Both the position numbers and the translations under genes were made by a program. This document shows, piece by piece, positions 1-5,645 of a DNA stretch of 5,645 nt. The stretch comes from an uncultured Collinsella sp. GTDB taxonomy: Bacteria > Actinomycetota > Coriobacteriia > Coriobacteriales > Coriobacteriaceae. The stretch lies in NCBI GenBank assembly GCA_958445895.1, contig CAUCTV010000080.1, forward strand, positions 1 to 5,645. Direction: 5' to 3'. Every line of letters begins with the position of its first letter. Position 1 is the stretch's first letter. The notes below the pieces were generated by a model, which did not search any database, was not told the origin of the DNA, and saw nothing but the letters and a program-made list of their open reading frames with translations.

Positions 1-170
1 TATGAACTCGGGGCTCTTTGTGCCGCACATCTATGAGAGGAGAAATTCGATGCGTACGGGCGCTATTCCATGAAGCCGCCCTGGGATGGCGGCAACCTCG
101 CCAATGGGGTCAGGTTTGCATGCATCAACTTAGCGCAAAGTAACCTGGCCCCCATGCGCCAAGGGAACGA
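1..170. other. Non-coding left edge downstream of the oxidoreductase gene
   Basis: No gene is convincingly supported here. On the plus strand a frame is open from base 2 to the TGA at 71-73 and could be the last codons of a gene ending in a convergent direction, but too few residues are in the window to recognise one. Inside it, GAGAGGAG (about 35-42) is well spaced from an ATG at 50 that opens only seven codons. Its stop overlaps (ATGA) another ATG at 70, which opens 34 codons to 174. Two inverted repeats lie here: a GC hairpin with 6-bp arms at 75-80 and 88-93, and the larger one at 106-152. On the minus strand the 75-93 hairpin is followed by TTCAT, a poor U-tract, so it is at best a weak terminator for the oxidoreductase gene. 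Confidence 0.4.
106..152. repeat. Imperfect inverted repeat downstream of the oxidoreductase gene
   Basis: Bases 106-114 pair with 144-152 (nine pairs, one of them 110/148 a T-G wobble). The pairing continues inward as 115-119 (tttgc) with 135-139 (gcaaa) after a four-base bulge, leaving a 15-base loop. Alternatively 106-116 pairs continuously with 142-152. The repeat sits about 20 bases past the oxidoreductase stop codon, where a terminator would be expected. Neither strand has a T-run after the stem, so it is not a standard intrinsic terminator. The wobble pair is retained only in plus-strand RNA; in minus-strand RNA it becomes A-C. It may instead be a processing or stability hairpin, or a REP-like dispersed palindrome. 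The pairing is seen directly; the role is not known. Confidence 0.45.
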
Positions 171-2120
171 CTAGAGCTCGCAGGCGACCTTGTAGCCATC
201 GCCGATGGCGTCGCGGATGTTGCCGCACTTGTTGGCATCGCCCAGCACGTGGGTGGCAACACCGGCTGCAGCCAGGTCGTCGGCCAGCTTGGTATTGGGA
301 CGATAGCCCATGGCAAGCACCAGCGTATCGGCACCGGTGATGGTGTGGACCTCGCCGTCCTTCTCGTAGCTGATGGTGTCCTCGGTAATCTCGGTCACCC
401 TGGCCTCAGTCAGCACGTGGACACCCTTGGAGAGCATGCGCGTGATGAGCACCGCGCGGCCGGCACCGCCCTCGTTGGCGGCGAGCGTCTTGGTCATCTC
501 GATGACGGTGACATCGCGATTGGCCGGCGACAGGTCGTTGACCAGCGGGGCCAGGTAATCTGCCGTCTCGCAACCGACGGTGCCGCCGCCCACGATGACG
601 ATCTTTTTGCCCGGGAAAGCCTTGCCACCCAGCAGGTCATCAGCCGTCATGACCTGCTTAAAACCCTGCATGAAGGCCGGAGCGATGGGCTCGGCGCCAT
701 AGGCCAGGACGACCTCGTAGCCGGCGTAGTCACGCTGAATGTCCTCGGCAGTAAGCTCGGTACCAAAGACGCACGTGACGCCTGCCTCGGCCAAGCGACG
801 GTACTGATACTTGATCACGCGGGTGAGCTCCTGCTTTGCCGGCGGCACGGCCGCGATGCGCATCTCGCCGCCCGGTTCGTCCTGTTTATCCACGAGCACC
901 ACGTTATGGCCGCGCTTGGCAGCAATGTAGGCTGCCTCCATGCCTGCGGGACCGGCACCCACAACGAGCACGTTCTTTGCCTCGGCGGCAGGCTCGTAGC
1001 CGGCCTCGTCGCGCTCCACGTCCGGGTTGACGGTGCAGGAGATGCGCTTGCCAAACATAATGCCGTTCAGGCAGCGCAGGCAACCGATGCAAGGACGGAT
1101 CTCGTCGGCGTTGCCGGCGGCCGCCTTGTTGCAGAACTCGGCATCGCACAGGTTGGCGCGACCCATCATGCAGATGTCGGCGGCGCCGTCCTCGATCAGT
1201 TCCTCGGCAATCCAGGCCTCATTGATGCGTCCGACCGTGGCGACGGGAATGTTCACGTGTTTCTTGATCTCGCGCGAACAGGCAGCGTGCGAAGCCTGCT
1301 GCGTGCCGGCGGCGGGAATGGCGGAGCCGCGCTTGATGGTAGTGCCGCCCGACACGTGGATCATGTCGACGCCAGCCTTCTCCAGTCGACGCGAGACGTA
1401 GATCATGTCGTTGAGGGTCAGGCCGCCATCGGTGTACTCGTCGCCCGAAATGCGGACGTCGATGATAAAGTCCTTGCCGCAGCGCTCGCGGATCTCGGCG
1501 ATGACCTCAAGCAAAAAGCGCATGCGGGCGTCGAGCGAGCCACCGTACTCATCGGTACGCTTGTTATAGAGCGGGGTCAAAAAGCCACCGAGCATGCCGT
1601 GGGCGTGTGCCGCATGGACCTCGACGCCGTCAACACCGGCCTTCTGCATGCGCACAGCAGCGTCACCAAACTGATGCGTGAGCTCGTGGATCTCATCGAC
1701 CGTGATGGGGCGCGGCGCCTCGCGGGCATAGGACGGGCCCACAAAGGACGGAGCGATCAGGCGCGGCGTGCCCGGAATGTTAAAGGCCATGTAGGCGGGA
1801 TGGAAGAGCTGCGGCATGATCTTGCAGCCGTACTCGTGGACGGCGGCGGCGAGCTTTTCCCAGCCAGGGATAAACGTGTCGTCGTAGCAGCACATGTCAC
1901 CCGGCAGATAGGTATAGGTAGGCTCGACCGTCACGACCTCGGTGATGATCAGACCCACGCCGCCCTTGGCACGGGCGCGGTAATGGTCGACCAAATCGTC
2001 GGTCACATAGCCGTGATCGGCCAGGTTGGTAGACACCGGCGGCATAAAGACGCGGTTCTTGACCTCGGTCGTACCGACCTTGATCGGGCTAAAGAGCATC
2101 GGGTAGGCGGAGGACTCCAT
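171..2120 (-). CDS. NADH:flavin oxidoreductase with FMN barrel, 4Fe-4S and FAD/NAD domains (BaiCD/enoate-reductase-like)
   Basis: This 649-aa cytoplasmic flavoenzyme probably reduces an activated C=C bond using NADH; the substrate is unknown. Domains in order: an old-yellow-enzyme TIM barrel (about 5-340) with the FMN-side Q104 and H107, the His pair H169/H172, R223 in DVRISGDE, and the MGR (319-321) phosphate loop. A 4Fe-4S cluster motif follows, C344-x2-C347-x2-C350-x11-C362. Next comes an FAD Rossmann motif GAGPAG (388-393) with acidic D411, then a second GGGTVG (511-516) nucleotide site with E541 at the end of strand 2, which favours NADH over NADPH, and a closing GD (627-628). Length and layout match 2,4-dienoyl-CoA reductase, trimethylamine dehydrogenase, enoate reductase and BaiCD/BaiH. 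The usual QLxHxGR is QLFHPAY, and the His-His region lacks the usual GYL tyrosine, so activity should not be transferred from any named member. The ATG at 2120 has an AAAGGAA site six bases upstream. It follows kdpC on the same strand but behind a likely terminator, so it is probably its own unit. Confidence 0.9.
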   Translation of the reverse strand: MESSAYPMLFSPIKVGTTEVKNRVFMPPVSTNLADHGYVTDDLVDHYRARAKGGVGLIITEVVTVEPTYTYLPGDMCCYDDTFIPGWEKLAAAVHEYGCKIMPQLFHPAYMAFNIPGTPRLIAPSFVGPSYAREAPRPITVDEIHELTHQFGDAAVRMQKAGVDGVEVHAAHAHGMLGGFLTPLYNKRTDEYGGSLDARMRFLLEVIAEIRERCGKDFIIDVRISGDEYTDGGLTLNDMIYVSRRLEKAGVDMIHVSGGTTIKRGSAIPAAGTQQASHAACSREIKKHVNIPVATVGRINEAWIAEELIEDGAADICMMGRANLCDAEFCNKAAAGNADEIRPCIGCLRCLNGIMFGKRISCTVNPDVERDEAGYEPAAEAKNVLVVGAGPAGMEAAYIAAKRGHNVVLVDKQDEPGGEMRIAAVPPAKQELTRVIKYQYRRLAEAGVTCVFGTELTAEDIQRDYAGYEVVLAYGAEPIAPAFMQGFKQVMTADDLLGGKAFPGKKIVIVGGGTVGCETADYLAPLVNDLSPANRDVTVIEMTKTLAANEGGAGRAVLITRMLSKGVHVLTEARVTEITEDTISYEKDGEVHTITGADTLVLAMGYRPNTKLADDLAAAGVATHVLGDANKCGNIRDAIGDGYKVACEL

Positions 2121-2126
2121 ACAGGG

Positions 2127-2133
2127 TTCCTTT
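2127..2133 (-). promoter_or_regulatory. Ribosome binding site of the oxidoreductase gene
   Basis: On the minus strand AAAGGAA lies six bases before the ATG at 2120. It is the only good site near this start and supports the full-length 649-aa reading. It lies six bases downstream of a small GC hairpin (2141-2153). Confidence 0.7.
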
Positions 2134-2140
2134 CATTTGA

Positions 2141-2186
2141 GCCGCTCGGCGGCAGTTGCTAACGTACCTATCGTATCAGCAACCGC
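2141..2186 (-). promoter_or_regulatory. Structured leader or operator-like palindrome ahead of the oxidoreductase gene
   Basis: Bases 2152-2162 and 2176-2186 form an 11-pair inverted repeat around a 13-base centre. The two positions that fail as DNA complements (2154/2184 and 2161/2177) both become U-G pairs in minus-strand RNA, the sense of the downstream gene. This fits an RNA hairpin in its leader somewhat better than a DNA operator. A second hairpin, GCCGC (2149-2153) with GCGGC (2141-2145) and a three-base loop, shares bases 2152-2153 with the base of the first and ends six bases before the ribosome binding site. A TACGAT (2170-2175, minus strand) in the centre resembles a -10 box but has no good -35, so a regulator-binding palindrome overlapping a promoter is the alternative. 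Confidence 0.35.
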
Positions 2187-2231
2187 GCTGTACCCGACCG
2201 TACACGCTCCCCCGGCTTTTACTCAACCCAC

Positions 2232-2302
2232 AAAAAGTTGCGGTGGAATACGGAGTAGATAAGGCCTTTGACAGCCAAAACGGTCCGTATTTCACCGCAA
2301 CT
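2232..2302 (-). terminator. Probable intrinsic terminator of the kdpABC operon
   Basis: On the minus strand, arms 2302-2284 and 2254-2236 are complementary at 18 of 19 positions; the exception is 2246/2292. The 3' arm runs into TTTTT (2236-2232). The hairpin begins about 60 bases past the kdpC stop codon, which suits the end of the kdp transcript. The stem is unusually long and the 29-base loop (2255-2283) is larger than in a typical terminator; the loop contains a short aaggcctt palindrome. The exception is C-A in minus-strand RNA but G-U in plus-strand RNA. The plus strand has no T-run after the stem, so a minus-strand terminator is the best reading. A dispersed palindromic element used as a terminator is the alternative. 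Confidence 0.6.
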
Positions 2303-2311
2303 GATGGGCGG

Positions 2312-2355
2312 GGTGGAATTGAGGGCTCAGATAGTCAGTCATGCCCTCATCCGCC
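2312..2355. repeat. Short inverted repeat just past kdpC
   Basis: Bases 2320-2326 (tgagggc) are the exact complement of 2343-2349. After a two-base bulge, 2312-2317 pairs with 2350-2355 with one wobble (2314/2353). The loop is 16 bases. It lies 11 bases after the kdpC stop codon and before the stronger terminator hairpin. There is no T-run on either side. It may protect the 3' end of the kdp mRNA or may be chance in GC-rich sequence. Confidence 0.25.
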
Positions 2356-2365
2356 ACTCCCTCAC

Positions 2366-2956
2366 CTACAGCGCGCCGTCCAGCATAAGGTTCACCTTGA
2401 GCACGTTGACCGTGGGCTCGCCGAACACGCCGAGGAAACGGCCCTTGGTGCACTGGGCGATGATGTCGCGCACCTCGCCTTCGCTCTTGCCCGTGGCCTT
2501 CGCCAGGCGCGGTACCTGGTACTCGGCGGCATCGGGGGAGATCTCGGGGTCGAGCCCTGAGCCAGAACACGTCACCAGGTCGACGGGCACGGCATCCATG
2601 CCGGCGTCGGGGTTGGAGGCGCGAATCTTCTCGACGCGCGCGTCCACAAGCTGCCGGTACTCCTCACTCGCCGGGGACAGGTTGGACGGGGCACCATACG
2701 CCACGAGCTCGCCGTCTTCGCCTTCGACAATTGACACGTTCTGGATGCGGCCCCACATGTGGTCCTCGTCCTCGAAGTTCTGGCCGATGAGCTCGGAGCC
2801 CACAACCTTGCCGTCGACCGTAATGAGCGAACCGTTCGCCTGATACGGGAACGCAACCTGGGCGATGCCGGTCACGACGAGCGTATAGCCCAGGCCGCAG
2901 ACAACGGTAAACAGCGCGAACACGCCAAGTGCGCGCGATGCAACACCTTTGAACAT
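2366..2956 (-). CDS. kdpC: K+-transporting ATPase subunit C (KdpC)
   Basis: KdpC is the small accessory subunit of the KdpFABC high-affinity K+ pump. It is anchored by one N-terminal membrane helix (about residues 8-30), with the rest outside, where it stabilises the KdpA-KdpB complex. Visible family signatures are VVTGIAQVAFPYQANGSL (27-44), VGSELIGQ (52-59), WGR (68-70), VPVDLVT (123-129) followed by SGSGLDPEISP (131-141), YQVPR (146-150) and GEPTVNVLKVNL (179-190). I place the start at the ATG at 2956, giving 196 aa, close to the roughly 190 aa of E. coli KdpC. A GTG at 2968 would add four residues, but it lies inside the ribosome binding site (GGAGG, 2962-2966), which is five bases from the ATG. 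The gene starts 12 bases after the kdpB stop codon, so it is co-transcribed and probably translationally coupled. It is the last gene of the operon, and no kdpD follows. Confidence 0.96.
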   Translation of the reverse strand: MFKGVASRALGVFALFTVVCGLGYTLVVTGIAQVAFPYQANGSLITVDGKVVGSELIGQNFEDEDHMWGRIQNVSIVEGEDGELVAYGAPSNLSPASEEYRQLVDARVEKIRASNPDAGMDAVPVDLVTCSGSGLDPEISPDAAEYQVPRLAKATGKSEGEVRDIIAQCTKGRFLGVFGEPTVNVLKVNLMLDGAL

Positions 2957-2961
2957 ACAAA

Positions 2962-2966
2962 CCTCC
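2962..2966 (-). promoter_or_regulatory. Ribosome binding site that fixes the kdpC start
   Basis: GGAGG on the minus strand is five bases from the ATG at 2956 and lies between the kdpB stop codon (2969-2971) and kdpC. It overlaps the GTG at 2966-2968, arguing against that codon as the start. Confidence 0.75.
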
Positions 2967-2968
2967 AC

Positions 2969-5023
2969 TTACATAATGCCGCAGAACGCGAGCAGCATGT
3001 CGATGAGCTTGATGAATACGAACGGGGCAACAATGCCGCCCAGACCCCACACGAGTAGGTTGTGGGTCAGCAGCTGTCCAGACGGGACCTCGCGGTACTT
3101 AACGCCCTTCAGCGCGGCCGGGATCAGCGCGACGATAACGAGCGCGTTATAGATGATGGCCGAAAGAACCGCGGACAGTGGGCTTGCCAGACCGAGGATG
3201 TTGAGCGCGCCAAGGCCCGGGTAGATCGGCGAGAACAGGGCCGGGATGATAGCGAAGTACTTCGCCATGTCGTTAGCCACCGAGAAGGTCGTGAGCGAAC
3301 CGCGGGTCATGAGCAGCTGCTTGCCAATACGCACGACCTCGATGAGCTTGGTGGGGCTGGAGTCGAGGTCGACCATGTTGCCGGCCTCCTTGGCAGCCTG
3401 GGTTCCGGTGTTCATGGCCACGGCGACGTCCGCCTGGGCGAGCGCCGGCGCGTCGTTGGTGCCGTCGCCGGTCATGGCGACCAGGTGACCCTCACGCTGG
3501 AACTCGCGGATCTTCTCGAGTTTGCCCTCGGGGGTGGCCTCGGCCAGGAAGTCGTCAACGCCGGCCTCGGCGGCGATTGCCGCGGCGGTGAGCGGATTGT
3601 CGCCCGTCACCATGATGGTCTTGATGCCCATCTTGCGCAGGTCGGCGAACTTCTCCTTAACGCCGGACTTGATGATGTCCTTGAGGTACACAACGCCCAG
3701 CACGCGGCAGTTCTTGGTCACGACCAGCGGGGTGCCGCCGGCCTTGGCGATGCGTTCGACGGCCTCGTCGCACTCCTGGGAGAACACGCCGCCGGCTGCC
3801 TCCACATAGGTGCGCACGGAATCGGCAGCGCCCTTGCGGATCTCATTGCCCTCGTAGTTCACACCGGACATGCGAGTCGCCGCGGTGAAGGGGATGAACT
3901 CCATGCCCTTATCCTCGAGTGTGCGGCCGCGCAGCCCAAACTGCTCCTTGGCGAGCACGACGATGGAACGACCCTCGGGGGTCTCGTCGGCCAGCGAGGA
4001 AAGCTGAGCGGCATCGGCCAGCTCCGCGGGATCGACGCCGTCGACCGGGATGAACTCGGCGGCTTGGCGGTTACCCAGGGTGATGGTGCCGGTCTTGTCG
4101 AGCATGAGGATGTCGACGTCGCCGGCGGCCTCGATGGCGCGGCCGGACATGGCCAGCACGTTGGCCTCGTTCAGACGGCTCATGCCGGCGATGCCGATGG
4201 CGGACAGAAGGGCGCCGATGGTAGTGGGAGCCAAGCACACGAGCAGTGCCACGAGCGTGGTCACGGCCGTGGGGTTGACCATGTCGTTAAGACCGGCCGA
4301 GAAGCAGGAGTAACAATACAGGGCCAGCGTGACCAGGATAAAGACGATGGAAAGGGCCACCAGGAAGATCTCCAGAGCGATCTCGTTAGGGGTCTTCTTG
4401 CGCGCGGCACCCTCGACCATCGCGATCATCTTGTCCAGGAAGCTCTGGCCGGGCTCACTGGAGATCTTGACGATGATCCAGTCGGACAGCACCGTGGTAC
4501 CGCCGGTAACGGCAGAGCGGTCGCCGCCGGCCTCGCGGACCACGGGGGCGGACTCGCCGGTGATGGCGGACTCGTCAACGGAGGCAGCGCCCTCGATGAC
4601 GTCGCCATCGCCGGGAATCTGCTCGCCGGCGCGTACGATCACCAGGTCGCCGCGCGTGAGCTCGGTGCCGGGAACGACGGTGAAGTGCTCCTTGTCCTCA
4701 ACGGACTCGATACGATGGGCCTCGACATCCTTCTTGGCCGCACGCAGGGAATCGGCCTGAGCCTTACCGCGGCCCTCGGCAAGCGCCTCGGCGAAGTTCG
4801 AGAACAGGTCGGTGAGCCACAGGATGACCGCGATGGTGACCACATAGTAGGTGGGCACACCCGCGTCCTGCACACCGAAGATGGAAGCGACGGCCAGGAC
4901 GGAGGTCATGACGGCGGAAAGCCACACCAGGAACATGACCGGGTTTTGAATCTGGACGCGAGGATCCAGTTTGGCAAACGAGTCGCGGACCGCGCGGCCC
5001 ATCATGTCTTTTTGCATAGCCAT
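2969..5023 (-). CDS. kdpB: K+-transporting P-type ATPase subunit B (KdpB)
   Basis: KdpB is the catalytic ATPase of the KdpFABC K+ importer in the cytoplasmic membrane; ATP hydrolysis drives K+ uptake through KdpA. Numbered from the ATG at 5023, it has 684 aa (E. coli KdpB has 682). Seven membrane segments are apparent, roughly 28-48, 56-74, 215-238, 252-280, 586-601, 608-635 and 654-678. Motifs: TGES (155-158, actuator domain), DKTGT (309-313, phosphorylated D309), FTAATRMSG (379-387) and KGA (397-399) for nucleotide binding, TGDN (473-476), and TGDGTNDAP (518-526) in the hinge. NDMAK (584-588) carries the Asp/Lys pair typical of KdpB membrane helix 5. The ion-site loop reads CLAPTTIG (263-270), where E. 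coli has CLIPTTIG. A TTG at 5047 would add eight residues, but the strong AAGGAGG lies inside that extension and points to 5023. The gene looks intact. Confidence 0.97.
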   Translation of the reverse strand: MAMQKDMMGRAVRDSFAKLDPRVQIQNPVMFLVWLSAVMTSVLAVASIFGVQDAGVPTYYVVTIAVILWLTDLFSNFAEALAEGRGKAQADSLRAAKKDVEAHRIESVEDKEHFTVVPGTELTRGDLVIVRAGEQIPGDGDVIEGAASVDESAITGESAPVVREAGGDRSAVTGGTTVLSDWIIVKISSEPGQSFLDKMIAMVEGAARKKTPNEIALEIFLVALSIVFILVTLALYCYSCFSAGLNDMVNPTAVTTLVALLVCLAPTTIGALLSAIGIAGMSRLNEANVLAMSGRAIEAAGDVDILMLDKTGTITLGNRQAAEFIPVDGVDPAELADAAQLSSLADETPEGRSIVVLAKEQFGLRGRTLEDKGMEFIPFTAATRMSGVNYEGNEIRKGAADSVRTYVEAAGGVFSQECDEAVERIAKAGGTPLVVTKNCRVLGVVYLKDIIKSGVKEKFADLRKMGIKTIMVTGDNPLTAAAIAAEAGVDDFLAEATPEGKLEKIREFQREGHLVAMTGDGTNDAPALAQADVAVAMNTGTQAAKEAGNMVDLDSSPTKLIEVVRIGKQLLMTRGSLTTFSVANDMAKYFAIIPALFSPIYPGLGALNILGLASPLSAVLSAIIYNALVIVALIPAALKGVKYREVPSGQLLTHNLLVWGLGGIVAPFVFIKLIDMLLAFCGIM

Positions 5024-5033
5024 AAATCTGCGT

Positions 5034-5040
5034 CCTCCTT
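5034..5040 (-). promoter_or_regulatory. Ribosome binding site that fixes the kdpB start
   Basis: AAGGAGG on the minus strand overlaps the kdpA stop codon (5040-5042) by one base and lies ten bases from the ATG at 5023. A second in-frame ATG at 5017 is 16 bases away and less likely. The arrangement suggests that ribosomes finishing kdpA load directly onto kdpB. Confidence 0.75.
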
Positions 5041-5645
5041 TACGCAATCATCTGGAAGAACTCGGCAACGGGGCCAAGCGCCAGGGCCGGGAAGAAGCTC
5101 AGGGCACCGATCAGCAGAACGATGAACACGAGCAGGAATACGAACATGCCGTTGGTGGTAGACAGGGTACCGGCGCTCTCGGCGACCCTACCCTTCTTGG
5201 CCAGCGAGCCGGCGATAGCCAGCGTACCGATGATGGGCATGAAGCGGGCAAACAGCATCTCGAGGCCGAGCATGACGTTGATCCAGGGATTGTTGCAGTT
5301 CATGCCTGCAAACGCCGAGCCGTTGTTGCCACCGCATGAGGTGAAGGCATACAGCACCTCGGAGAAGCCGTGCGCGCCACCATTGTTGAGCTGGTCGGCA
5401 AGACCGGGCACCATGCAGGCGATGGCCGAGCACACCAGAATGGCAAACGGAGTTGCCAGGCACAGGACAACTGCCCAGCGCATCTCGCCCGGCTCGATCT
5501 TCTTGCCCAGGAACTCAGGCGTGCGTCCGACCATAAGGCCGGCGATGAACACTGTGAGGATGGCGAAGCCGATCATGCCGTACAGGCCGCAGCCCACGCC
5601 GCCGAAGACGACCTCGCCCAGAGCCATCTGGAGCATCTGGACAAA
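5040..5645 (-). CDS. kdpA: K+-transporting ATPase subunit A (KdpA), C-terminal part
   Basis: This is the last 201 residues of KdpA, the channel-like subunit that selects and conducts K+ in the KdpFABC complex. The frame stays open to the window edge, so the N-terminal two thirds (E. coli KdpA is 557 aa) lie outside. The fragment covers the third and fourth channel repeats. GEVVFGGVGCGLYGM (fragment residues 10-24) contains the third selectivity-filter segment, with Cys where E. coli has Ser (GVGSG). GLMVGRTPEFLGKKI (37-51) is a family hallmark. HGFSEVLYAFTS (92-103) followed by NNGSAFAG (107-114) holds the fourth filter segment. FPALALGPVAEFF (185-197) is the usual C-terminus. Hydrophobic stretches at about 25-40, 58-80, 123-147 and 166-190 fit the membrane helices. 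The stop codon overlaps the kdpB ribosome binding site. The operon promoter, any kdpF, and any KdpE site or c-di-AMP riboswitch would be beyond the right edge. Confidence 0.96.
   Translation of the reverse strand, partial: FVQMLQMALGEVVFGGVGCGLYGMIGFAILTVFIAGLMVGRTPEFLGKKIEPGEMRWAVVLCLATPFAILVCSAIACMVPGLADQLNNGGAHGFSEVLYAFTSCGGNNGSAFAGMNCNNPWINVMLGLEMLFARFMPIIGTLAIAGSLAKKGRVAESAGTLSTTNGMFVFLLVFIVLLIGALSFFPALALGPVAEFFQMIA

Noticed and set aside
171..2120. Naming the oxidoreductase baiCD, baiH or fadH
   Set aside because: The domain layout fits, but the active-site motifs differ and no bile-acid or fatty-acid genes are nearby, so a gene symbol would be unsupported.
249..2162. 637-codon open frame on the plus strand opposite the oxidoreductase gene
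   Set aside because: It is an antisense shadow produced by GC-rich codon bias. Its translation has low-complexity His/Gly/Asp/Val-rich composition and no recognisable domain, while the minus strand encodes a clear enzyme over the same bases.
2197..2226. Possible promoter for the oxidoreductase gene: TTGAGT, 18-base spacer, TACGGT on the minus strand
   Set aside because: It matches the consensus at only four of six and three of six positions. The alternative TACGAT (2170-2175) has no acceptable -35. Neither can be claimed without a mapped transcription start.
2957..2968. Upstream GTG start for kdpC
   Set aside because: It overlaps the GGAGG that serves the ATG at 2956 and has no ribosome binding site of its own.
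5024..5047. Upstream TTG start for kdpB
   Set aside because: The AAGGAGG site lies inside this extension, and the ATG at 5023 is properly spaced from it and gives the family's normal length.
3062..5125. 687-codon open frame on the plus strand opposite kdpB
   Set aside because: Same cause: it mirrors kdpB, has Gly/Asp/His-rich composition, shows no domain, and runs across the kdpA-kdpB junction without regard to gene boundaries.

Overview
The window looks like part of a high-GC actinobacterial chromosome, most likely Coriobacteriia and plausibly Collinsella or a close gut relative. This rests on GC-rich codon use, strong AGGAGG-type ribosome binding sites, a kdp potassium-uptake operon, and a two-flavin, Fe-S 'enoate reductase / BaiCD-like' protein of the kind anaerobic gut bacteria carry in many copies. 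Genus assignment is inference; no rRNA or other marker gene is present.

All convincing genes lie on the minus strand, so transcription runs from the right edge to the left. From right to left: the C-terminal third of kdpA (cut by the window edge at 5645), complete kdpB (start best placed at 5023) and complete kdpC (start best placed at 2956). They are packed as one operon: the kdpB ribosome binding site overlaps the kdpA stop codon, and the kdpC site lies directly after the kdpB stop codon. Together they encode the membrane channel-like subunit, the P-type ATPase and the accessory subunit of the high-affinity K+ pump. No kdpD, kdpE or kdpF is visible; they would have to be upstream of the window or elsewhere.

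The 245-base gap 2121-2365 is rich in inverted repeats. It holds a weak hairpin (2312-2355), a 19-bp near-perfect inverted repeat followed by five T on the minus strand (2232-2302, probable terminator of kdpABC), and then a leader-like stretch with a foldable palindrome (2152-2186) and a small GC hairpin just before the ribosome binding site of the next gene.

That gene (171-2120, minus) encodes a 649-aa FMN/4Fe-4S/FAD oxidoreductase of the old yellow enzyme, dienoyl-CoA reductase and trimethylamine dehydrogenase group. Its usual active-site signatures are altered, so the substrate cannot be named. It appears functionally unrelated to kdp and separately transcribed.

The left 170 bases contain no convincing gene. 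They hold a strong imperfect inverted repeat (106-152) without a U-tract, a short GC hairpin (75-93), and a few very short open frames on the plus strand with a good-looking ribosome binding site. I see no prophage, CRISPR array, toxin-antitoxin pair or obvious new multi-gene system. The most interesting items are the inverted repeats around the oxidoreductase gene and that enzyme's unusual active-site motifs.
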